Source of the DNA: Burkholderiales bacterium
Lineage (GTDB): Bacteria > Pseudomonadota > Gammaproteobacteria > Burkholderiales > Burkholderiaceae_E
Direction: 5' to 3'
DNA length: 32,890 nt
Assembly (NCBI GenBank): GCA_017307915.1
Contig: JAFKGG010000391.1
Location: 1-32,890, forward strand
The notes beneath the pieces were generated by a model, which saw only the letters and a program-made list of their open reading frames with translations, ran no database searches and had not been told where the DNA came from. This document shows, piece after piece, positions 26,636 to 32,890 of this stretch. The translations under genes and the position numbers were made by a program. How positions within the stretch are numbered: the first letter of the stretch is position 1; each line of letters begins with the position of its first letter.

Positions 26636-27592
26636 CTAACCGACCTGTGACACGGTTACCGATGGCACGTGCGGCGCGTTGCGCTGGAGATCCCGGGCGC
26701 ATTCCACGATCGCCGCCTGGAGTGAAGAGAGGGTCGGGTCTTCAAGCAACTCACTGCGATGCCATAGATGGATGTTTCGAGGCGAGGCCGGGGCGTCCAC
26801 GTTGATTTCGACCAGTTGGAATCGATTGGCCAGGATTCGAGTGGGAAAGCGCGGCAGCACTGCGAGGTAATGTCCGCGAGACAACATGCCGAGCAGCAAT
26901 TGTGCGTCACCCAAGAACGTCATTCTCGTACGTGTCGTGCCGATCCCAATCGCGTTCAGCATGGCGCGCACGTTCTGATCGAACGGCGAAGCAGTACCCA
27001 GGCTGAGCCATTCGAGTTCGTCATGGTAACGGGCCGTGCCGGCACGCTGCGCGGTGACGACCCATGGATGCGTGTTGCCGCAGAAGATTGCCAGCTCGTC
27101 TTCGATGAGGGCGGTGCGTTCGATTCCGCGAGGCGCCCGCTCAAGCCATGATGGCGCCACCACGAAATCGTGGCGCTTGTCTATCAGTTGCTCAAGCAGA
27201 GCCTGAGGCCGATCGCTTTGAACGGTGAGTGCGACGCTCGGGTGCTGAGTGAATAGCGCTGCCGCCAGATCAGGGAGGATGGCAGCGCCGACCAGCGGCC
27301 CGATGCCGAGCCGGAGTTGATTCTGGAGTCCGCCGAGATACCGAGCGCTGACTTCAGCTGCGCTTTGAAGAGTCTGCGCGATGTTGCGCCCCTCCCGGGC
27401 GAGCATTTCCCCGAGCGCCGTACTTCGGACGCCAAAACGACTGCGCTCGAAAAGCACGCCACCGGCCTGCATTTCGAGGATCTGCATGTTGTGAGTCAGC
27501 GTGGGCTGCGTCAGATGAAGGTGCCGGCTCGCCTGGGTGATTGAACCCTTTTCGAGAATCACGCTGAGCTGCACCAAGTGGCGTGGATCCAT
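26636..27592 (-). CDS. LysR-family transcriptional regulator (LysR2)
   Basis: A 318-residue LysR-type regulator with an N-terminal winged helix-turn-helix (about 1-60; GSITQASRHLHLTQPTLTHNM) and a substrate-binding-like effector domain (about 90-300). It is divergent from a Bug receptor gene across a 149-nt gap, the classical arrangement for control of the neighbour and itself. It could also act on the ABC/ligase operon that follows downstream on the same strand. The ATG at 27592 lies directly after an AT-rich stretch without a clear ribosome-binding site, but gives the standard N-terminus. Confidence 0.92.
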   Translation of the reverse strand: MDPRHLVQLSVILEKGSITQASRHLHLTQPTLTHNMQILEMQAGGVLFERSRFGVRSTALGEMLAREGRNIAQTLQSAAEVSARYLGGLQNQLRLGIGPLVGAAILPDLAAALFTQHPSVALTVQSDRPQALLEQLIDKRHDFVVAPSWLERAPRGIERTALIEDELAIFCGNTHPWVVTAQRAGTARYHDELEWLSLGTASPFDQNVRAMLNAIGIGTTRTRMTFLGDAQLLLGMLSRGHYLAVLPRFPTRILANRFQLVEINVDAPASPRNIHLWHRSELLEDPTLSSLQAAIVECARDLQRNAPHVPSVTVSQVG

Positions 27593-27741
27593 AGAAAATT
27601 TTTAGTTTGACGAGGCAATTTGCAATTTTACGACGAATGGCGGCGCACTTACTCTCTTTGACGACGCGCTCGTGAGCCTTGGCCGTTCAGCCGGCGATAT
27701 GTGCCGAGCGCTGACGCCGATCACCAAATGGAGACACATCA

Positions 27742-28722
27742 ATGACATTTCGTTTGCCCGTTCCGGTGCGCTTGGCTTTCACCATGGTGGTGATCTGTAC
27801 CGCGTGCAGTGGCTACGCGCAGAGTTGGCCCGAAAGGCCGATCAAGCTGCTTGCACCTTCTGCCGCCGGCGGCCCGCCTGACGCCTATGCGCGCGCGCTG
27901 GCCGAGCAACTCGCCAAGGAATTCAGCCAACCCGTGGTAGTCGAGAACGTGCCGGCTGCCGGCGGAATGATTGCGGCACAGAGCATCTTGCGTGCACCCG
28001 CCGATGGCTACACCCTTTTGGTGAACACCGCCGGCATGATGACCATCACGCCGAACGCCAATCCAAAGGCGCAGTACAAGGCGGCCGACTTCGTCAACAT
28101 CTGCCAAGGTGTCGAGGCGGGCCTGGTACTCGCGACAAACTCGAGCATCAAGGCGGCCAACTTCGCGGAGCTAACGCGCTGGATTCATGCCGAGAAGACG
28201 CCTTCCACCTACTCGTCGTATTCGCCCGGTTCGCCGGCGCACTTCCTGGGCTATCAACTCGGAGAATTGCTGAAGGTCGAAATGACCCACATTCCCTACA
28301 AGAGCAGCCCGCAGCAGATCTCGGACATGATTGGCGGCATTGCGCCACTGGGCTTCGTGCAGATCGCCACCGCCGCACCGCACATCCAATCCGGCAAGCT
28401 GAGGGCATACGCCACGACGGGCAGCCAACGGTCGGCCCAACTGCCCAATGTGCCTACGGTAGCCGAGGTGGGCATGCAGCAGCTGGAAACCACGGTGTGG
28501 TTTGGCCTCTCGGCCCCGAAGAACGTGCCGCCTGGGATCGTCAGACGGCTGACGGATGCGCATCAGAAGGTCGTGGCATCGGCTGAGTTCGCGGCACGCA
28601 TGGCGACTTCCAGCCTCAATCCGACACCCAACGTGTGCGGAAACGCCTTCACAAAGAAGATGGAGGACGAGGCGGTTCGTTGGGCGCGTATTGTCAAAGC
28701 CACGGGCTTCGTGGCCGACTGA
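27742..28722 (+). CDS. Bug/TctC-family periplasmic solute-binding receptor (second)
   Basis: A 326-residue Bug receptor with a Sec signal peptide (residues 1-27, ending SGYAQS). The mature protein begins WPERPIKLLAPSAAGGPPD, the usual first-domain strand and carboxylate-binding loop, and contains MTHIPYKSSPQQ and the LPNVPTVAEVG segment. GGAGAC ends 7 nt before ATG 27742. It is divergent from LysR2, its likely regulator. No tctAB genes are nearby. Unlike the first receptor in the window, it lacks a twin-arginine motif. The ligand may be the acid processed by neighbouring enzymes, but this is inference only. Confidence 0.9.
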   Translation: MTFRLPVPVRLAFTMVVICTACSGYAQSWPERPIKLLAPSAAGGPPDAYARALAEQLAKEFSQPVVVENVPAAGGMIAAQSILRAPADGYTLLVNTAGMMTITPNANPKAQYKAADFVNICQGVEAGLVLATNSSIKAANFAELTRWIHAEKTPSTYSSYSPGSPAHFLGYQLGELLKVEMTHIPYKSSPQQISDMIGGIAPLGFVQIATAAPHIQSGKLRAYATTGSQRSAQLPNVPTVAEVGMQQLETTVWFGLSAPKNVPPGIVRRLTDAHQKVVASAEFAARMATSSLNPTPNVCGNAFTKKMEDEAVRWARIVKATGFVAD

Positions 28723-28792
28723 GCACGGTCGTTCCATACGCGCGGGCAAAACCGGATTCATGCGGGCAGAGGCGCGCCACCATGGCATAGAA

Positions 28793-28810
28793 TATGCATA
28801 ATAATGCATA
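28793..28810. promoter_or_regulatory. TGCA-N6-TGCA palindrome upstream of boxB (candidate BoxR/BzdR-type operator)
   Basis: An 18-bp perfect palindrome, TATGCAT-AATA-ATGCATA, contains TGCA-N6-TGCA. From memory, BzdR and BoxR, which control benzoyl-CoA pathways in Azoarcus, bind TGCA-N6-TGCA elements. It lies 150 nt before boxB in a conspicuously AT-rich leader. No boxR is in the window. Confidence 0.55.
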
Positions 28811-28821
28811 CATCTATTGAA

Positions 28822-28834
28822 AATATCTGATATT
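28822..28834. promoter_or_regulatory. Second palindrome in the boxB leader
   Basis: AATATC-T-GATATT is a perfect 13-bp dyad 11 nt after the TGCA palindrome. Its role is unknown. A TATAGT at 28863-28868 could be a -10 box but has no good -35. Apart from these sites the 238-nt leader of boxB shows nothing else. Confidence 0.35.
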
Positions 28835-28960
28835 CCTCAAGCTCTCACGCATTATTACTCTCTATAGTCGCTGGCGTTGACGTATTAAAGTGCAACTTCA
28901 GATTGCCACGGCAACTTCCATTGCGCCCGGCAAGAGCGGCGTCGAACCAGGAGAGAAACT

Positions 28961-30454
28961 ATGAGTGAGACCTTGGAAACCCTCGTCGAGGACTCGGCAA
29001 GCGTACGGGGCGAGAACTTCATCGAAGTGAAGCTCGATGAGAGCATTCCCAACAACGTCGATCTGTCATCCGACAAGCAGCTTTTGCGGGCTCTGGAAAC
29101 CTGGCACCCCAAGTACCTCGAATGGTGGACGGACATGGGGCCCGAGGGTTTCCAGAACGCCGACGTCTATCTGCGCACGGCGGTGGGCGTCGATCCGACC
29201 GGCTGGGCCAAGTTCGGCCATGTGAAGATGCCCGAATACCGCTGGGGCATCCTGCTGGCGCCCAAGGTGGAAGGCCGCACGATCCCGTGTGGCGAGCACA
29301 AGGGCGAGCCGGCCTGGCAAGAGGTGCCGGGTGAACATCGCGCGCTGCTCAAGCGGCTGATCGTGGTGCAGGGCGATACCGAGCCGGCGTCGGTCGAGCA
29401 GCAGCGCTACCTGGGCGCCACGGCACCCAGCCTGTACGACATGCGCAACCTGTTCCAGGTCAACGTCGAAGAAGGCCGCCATCTGTGGGCGATGGTCTAT
29501 CTGCTGGTGAAATACTTCGGCAAGGACGGCCGTGAAGAGGCGCAGGCACTGCTGGAGCGCCGCAGCGGCCAGCAGGACAATCCGCGCATCCTGGGCGCCT
29601 TCAACGAGCGTACGCCCGACTGGCTGTCGTTCTTCATGTTCACCTACTTCACCGATCGCGACGGCAAGATGCAATTGGCGGCGCTGGCCGAGAGCGGCTT
29701 CGATCCGCTCAGCCGTTCCTGCCGTTTCATGTTGACCGAAGAGGCGCACCACCTGTTCGTCGGCGAGACCGGCGTGCAGCGTACGATCGAGGCCACCTGC
29801 GCCGCGATGAACAAGGCCGGTATCACCGATCCGTATGACGTCGAACGCATCCGCGCACTCGGCGTGGTGGATCTGCCGCTGCTGCAGCGCAAGGCCAACT
29901 TCCACATGAGCGTGACGCGCGACCTGTTCGGCAGCGAGATCTCGAGCAATGGCGCGGAAGCCTTCTCGGCCGGGCTCAAAGGGCGCTTCAACGAGGCGCA
30001 GCTCAAGGACGATCACCAGTTGCAGGATGCTCTCTACACCGTCACTCGCGTGATCGACGGCCAGCTGGTCGATGAGCAGGTGCCGGCGTTGCGTGCGATC
30101 AATTGCCGTTTGCTGGACGACTACATGGCCGACTGCCAGGGCGGTATCGACCGTTGGAACAAGACGATCGAAAAGGCGGGCATCAACTTCAAGATCCGCC
30201 AGCCGCACAAGGGTTTCAATCGGCGGATCGGGGAGTTCAAGGGCCAGCGCATCAACCCCGACGGCCAGTTGCTGACCGAAGCGCAATGGCAGGCCGACGT
30301 GGGCCAGTGGCTGCCCAACGATGACGACATGAAGTTCATCGCGTCGCTGATGCAGCCATGCCACGAAGCGGGCAGGTTTGCGAGCTGGATCGCACCGCCG
30401 CGCGCGGGCATCAACAATCAGCCCGGTGACTTCGAGTACGTGAAGATCGCTTGA
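28961..30454 (+). CDS. boxB: Benzoyl-CoA 2,3-epoxidase, subunit B (diiron oxygenase)
   Basis: BoxB is the diiron component that, with reductase BoxA, converts benzoyl-CoA plus O2 to 2,3-epoxybenzoyl-CoA; BoxC then opens the ring. The 497-residue product has two ExxH pairs (Glu171/His174 in NVEEGRHLW, Glu261/His264 in TEEAHHLF) plus Glu141 and Asp232. All six are offset by exactly 21 from the Azoarcus evansii BoxB iron ligands as I remember them, so the active site looks complete. The N-terminus is about 20 residues longer than usual, with the conserved part beginning near IPNNVDL (29-35). GGAGAG precedes ATG 28961. No boxA, boxC or boxR lies nearby; this is an orphan copy. Confidence 0.93.
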   Translation: MSETLETLVEDSASVRGENFIEVKLDESIPNNVDLSSDKQLLRALETWHPKYLEWWTDMGPEGFQNADVYLRTAVGVDPTGWAKFGHVKMPEYRWGILLAPKVEGRTIPCGEHKGEPAWQEVPGEHRALLKRLIVVQGDTEPASVEQQRYLGATAPSLYDMRNLFQVNVEEGRHLWAMVYLLVKYFGKDGREEAQALLERRSGQQDNPRILGAFNERTPDWLSFFMFTYFTDRDGKMQLAALAESGFDPLSRSCRFMLTEEAHHLFVGETGVQRTIEATCAAMNKAGITDPYDVERIRALGVVDLPLLQRKANFHMSVTRDLFGSEISSNGAEAFSAGLKGRFNEAQLKDDHQLQDALYTVTRVIDGQLVDEQVPALRAINCRLLDDYMADCQGGIDRWNKTIEKAGINFKIRQPHKGFNRRIGEFKGQRINPDGQLLTEAQWQADVGQWLPNDDDMKFIASLMQPCHEAGRFASWIAPPRAGINNQPGDFEYVKIA

Positions 30455-30460
30455 GCGTGC

Positions 30461-30496
30461 AGCCCCTGGCGGCCGTTGGCTGGTCGATCAGGGGCT
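30461..30496. terminator. Bidirectional terminator-like hairpin between boxB and the third Bug gene
   Basis: AGCCCCTG (30461-30468) pairs perfectly with CAGGGGCT (30489-30496) across a 20-nt loop, between two convergent genes. There is no T-run on either side, so it is a plausible but not canonical terminator. Confidence 0.5.
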
Positions 30497-30506
30497 CTTC
30501 GATGAA

Positions 30507-31475
30507 CTACTCAGCCGCGATGTTCTCTTTCTTCACCACTTCAGCCCAGCGTTGAGCGTCCTTGGCAATCAGGGCGCCGAATTCGGCCGGCGTCGAGGTC
30601 GTCGGCACCATGCCCTGCGATTCGAAGGCTTGCGCGGTCTCGGGCTGCTTCAGGATCCTGGTGATCTCCTGATTGAGCCGGGTCACGATGTCGGCCGGCG
30701 TGCCCTTGGGAGCCAGCACGCCGAACCACATGTCGACGTTGTCGGCCGTCACCTTCGCTTCGGCCAGCGTCGGCACGTTGGGCAATTGCGGTAGCCGCTT
30801 CGGGCTGCCGGTGGCGATCGCCTTCAGCTTGCCGGCCTGGATGTGCGGCAAGGCCACGTGCACCGGCAGGAACATGTAGTCGATGCGACCGCCCAGCAGG
30901 TCGGTGAGCGCGCCGGCAGTGCCTTTGTAAGGAACGTGCAGCATCTCGGTGCCGGTGCGCTGCATGAACAGGGCCATCGACAGGTGATGCGGCGTGCCGA
31001 CGCCCGGCGTGGCGTAGGTGAGTTCGCGCGGCTTGGCCTTGGCGGCATCGATCACCTCGCTGACGGCCGTGGTCTTGCGCACGTTCGGATTGGTCACCAA
31101 CAACAGCGAGCCCCATGAGGTGAGCGAGACCGGTTCGAAGTCGCCGACCGGGTCATAGGGCAGGCTCTTGAACAGGCTCTTGTTCATCACCAGCGTGCTG
31201 ACCTGCACCAGCAGCGTGTGGCCATCGGGTTTGGCCCGGGCCGCCTTCTCGCTGCCGATGTTGCCGCTGGCGCCGGGCACGTTGTCGACCACTACCGGCT
31301 TGCCGAGTGCGCTGGTCAGGCGCGGCGCGAGCTGGCGCGCGACCAGGTCGATGCCGGTGCCGGGCGTGTAGGGCACGATCAGCGTGATGGGCTGGGTGGG
31401 CCACGCCGATGCCGATGCGGCGGCCACGGACAGGGCCAGCGCGGGCAGCAGTTTCGTGATTGGAAGTTTGAACAC
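30507..31475 (-). CDS. Bug/TctC-family periplasmic solute-binding receptor (third)
   Basis: A 322-residue Bug receptor with a Sec signal peptide (residues 1-24, ending SASA before WPTQP). Family landmarks: IVPYTPGTGIDLVAR, DNVPGASGNIGS, YATPGVGTPHH, LHVPYKGTAGALTDLLGG and LPNVPTLAEA. It lies 94 nt downstream of a class A flavin hydroxylase on the same strand and is probably co-transcribed, so the receptor may bind that enzyme's substrate or a related aromatic acid. It converges on boxB. No tctAB partners are visible. Confidence 0.92.
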   Translation of the reverse strand: MFKLPITKLLPALALSVAAASASAWPTQPITLIVPYTPGTGIDLVARQLAPRLTSALGKPVVVDNVPGASGNIGSEKAARAKPDGHTLLVQVSTLVMNKSLFKSLPYDPVGDFEPVSLTSWGSLLLVTNPNVRKTTAVSEVIDAAKAKPRELTYATPGVGTPHHLSMALFMQRTGTEMLHVPYKGTAGALTDLLGGRIDYMFLPVHVALPHIQAGKLKAIATGSPKRLPQLPNVPTLAEAKVTADNVDMWFGVLAPKGTPADIVTRLNQEITRILKQPETAQAFESQGMVPTTSTPAEFGALIAKDAQRWAEVVKKENIAAE

Positions 31476-31569
31476 GTGCAGTCTCCTGATATCGATCTAG
31501 AGAGTGATCTAGAGAGCCATCGCGCAGCGGCAAGGCTGCGCGGCCTGGTTTGATGCAGGCCGGCGCGTC

Positions 31570-32745
31570 TTATTCCAGCGCCACCGTCAGCGGGTCATAC
31601 GGATACAGCCAGTTGTTGCGCGAGGCGGCGATGTTGCGGTCGCGAAATGCCTGGCGCATCTCGGCCGCATCGGAGATGTGATAGAGATCGGCCATCTCGG
31701 TCGATTCGTCGACCACTCGCGCGGCGCGCGGTGCGCGATGCTGCTCATAGATGTGCAGCGCCTCGGCAAGCGGTTTGCCCAGATCTATCGCGCGGGCCAG
31801 CACGGCAGCGTCTTCGATCGCCATCGCCGCGCCTTGCGCCATGTAGGGCAGGGTGGGGTGCACCGCATCGCCCAGCAGCGTCACGCGCGGCGTGCTCCAG
31901 GTCATCACCGGCTTGCGGTTGTTCAAGGCCCAGCGAAAGCATTGGTCGCGGTCGGCGCTCTCGATGACGGCGCGCACCATCGGGTGCCAGCCGGCATAGT
32001 CATGGTCGAGTTCGCTCCACGGCTGGCGCGTGGTCCACGATTCTTCTTCCCAGGGGCGCTCGACGCAGCCGACGAAGTTCAGCAGCGTGCCGGCGCGCAT
32101 GTAATACATGACGGCATGGTTCTTCGGGCCGCACCAGATCGTCGAGGCCAGCGGCGGACGCAGCGCCTCAGGGATGCGTTCGGTTGGAATCGCCAGTCGC
32201 CAGGCCACCTGGCCGGTGAACACCGGCGGCTCGGCGTCGACGACGTGCTGGCGCACCACCGACTTGATGCCGTCGGCCCCGACGAGCAGTTCCGAACGCA
32301 CCGTCGAGCCGTCGCCGAACTGCACCTCGACATGCTCGGGCGTCTCGCGCACCTGCTGGGCGCGTTGCCCCAGCCGCACGGCCTGCGGGTCGAGCCTGGC
32401 GACCGCGTCGAGCAGCGCTGCATGCAGGTCGACACGATGGATCTGATAGTAGGGCGTGCCATGCTGGGCTTCGTGCGCGGCGCCGAGCTTGACCTCATGC
32501 AGCAGCTCGCCGTCGTCGAAGCGGCGGAACTCGAACGCCCTGGGCTTGACGCCCGTCGTTTCCAAGGTGGACTTCAGGCCCAGTTCGTACAGCACCTTCA
32601 CGGCGTTGGCGCTCATCTGCACCGCTGCGCCGACTTCGCCGAGTTCCGCAGCCTGCTCATACACGCGTACGCGATGCCCGCGGCGAATCAGGCTCGCGGC
32701 AGCAGCCAGGCCGCCGATGCCGGCGCCGATCAGCGTGATTTCCAT
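31570..32745 (-). CDS. FAD-dependent aromatic monooxygenase, class A (salicylate / 3-hydroxybenzoate hydroxylase-like)
   Basis: A 391-residue single-component flavoprotein hydroxylase that would use NAD(P)H and O2 to hydroxylate a phenolic acid. Motifs: GAGIGG (7-12) with Glu30 for FAD, the DG motif VGADGIKSVVR (155-165) and the GD motif LLGDAVHP (290-297). The closest remembered relatives are salicylate 1-hydroxylase and 3-hydroxybenzoate 6-hydroxylase; the sequence cannot separate these. ATG 32745 gives the family N-terminus at once. TATAAG lies only a few nt upstream, and GTCTTATAT occurs at 32749-32757 and again at 32819-32827. The third Bug receptor follows 94 nt downstream. The 145 nt to the window edge hold no gene I can support. 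Confidence 0.9.
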   Translation of the reverse strand: MEITLIGAGIGGLAAAASLIRRGHRVRVYEQAAELGEVGAAVQMSANAVKVLYELGLKSTLETTGVKPRAFEFRRFDDGELLHEVKLGAAHEAQHGTPYYQIHRVDLHAALLDAVARLDPQAVRLGQRAQQVRETPEHVEVQFGDGSTVRSELLVGADGIKSVVRQHVVDAEPPVFTGQVAWRLAIPTERIPEALRPPLASTIWCGPKNHAVMYYMRAGTLLNFVGCVERPWEEESWTTRQPWSELDHDYAGWHPMVRAVIESADRDQCFRWALNNRKPVMTWSTPRVTLLGDAVHPTLPYMAQGAAMAIEDAAVLARAIDLGKPLAEALHIYEQHRAPRAARVVDESTEMADLYHISDAAEMRQAFRDRNIAASRNNWLYPYDPLTVALE

Positions 32746-32890
32746 GATGTCTTATATGGACGCCTCCCGTGTGGCAAGCGAGTTCTTGAAGTTCTGACTG
32801 AGCGGTAAACGGCTGCGGTCTTATATCCGGCCTGTTTGTGCGGATCGGACCGAAGCCCGCCCGCTGGCCTTGATGGTCATGCGCGGGGCC

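Noticed and set aside
9590-32890. CRISPR array, integrase, or a second copy of the tRNA-Asp 3' end marking an island boundary
   Set aside because: I read the region for regularly spaced repeats, recombinase motifs and tRNA-end duplicates and found none; only the IS3 remnant indicates mobility.

Overview
The window reads as a chromosomal segment of a high-GC betaproteobacterium, most likely Burkholderiales and close to Alcaligenaceae (Bordetella/Achromobacter/Pigmentiphaga type). This is inferred from the order tRNA-Leu, tig, clpP, clpX, lon, hupB, tRNA-Val, tRNA-Asp, from three Bug/TctC-type solute receptors, and from a box-pathway benzoyl-CoA epoxidase. No species call is possible from sequence alone.

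Region 1 (1-9590) is conserved core. It holds the 3' three quarters of an RND efflux pump gene, tRNA-Leu(UAG), the protein quality-control block tig-clpP-clpX-lon, the nucleoid protein gene hupB with a near-consensus sigma70 promoter, tRNA-Val(UAC), tRNA-Asp(GUC) and a clear rho-independent terminator.

Region 2 (9655-17315) is a catabolic unit of unknown substrate. A six-gene minus-strand operon (VOC protein, alpha/beta hydrolase, SDR, FAD_binding_2 flavoprotein, second SDR, Bug receptor) faces an iclR gene and a divergent Asp/Glu-racemase-fold gene. The operon promoter and the iclR/racemase promoter both carry the same paired operator, TATTCAT-N3-ATGAATA, with two copies 20 bp apart, so they probably form one IclR-controlled regulon.

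Region 3 (17316-19450) is a patchwork: a small unrecognised ORF, a TetR regulator, a vapBC toxin-antitoxin pair and a decayed IS3-family transposase.

Region 4 (19462-26333) is a second minus-strand unit: ABC importer (ATPase, permease, binding protein), amidohydrolase-fold protein, acyl-CoA ligase, SDR and LysR regulator. The layout suggests uptake, CoA activation and oxidation of a carboxylic acid. The amidohydrolase-fold protein lacks several usual metal ligands, and the ligase has Arg where the family's C-terminal catalytic Lys normally sits.

Region 5 (26636-32745) has a LysR regulator divergent from a Bug receptor gene, an orphan boxB preceded by a TGCA-N6-TGCA palindrome, a third Bug receptor and a class A flavoprotein aromatic hydroxylase.

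From 9655 on, the DNA looks like accessory catabolic content joined to the core block at the 3' side of the tRNA pair. All functions are read from motifs and remembered family features; no database search was run.
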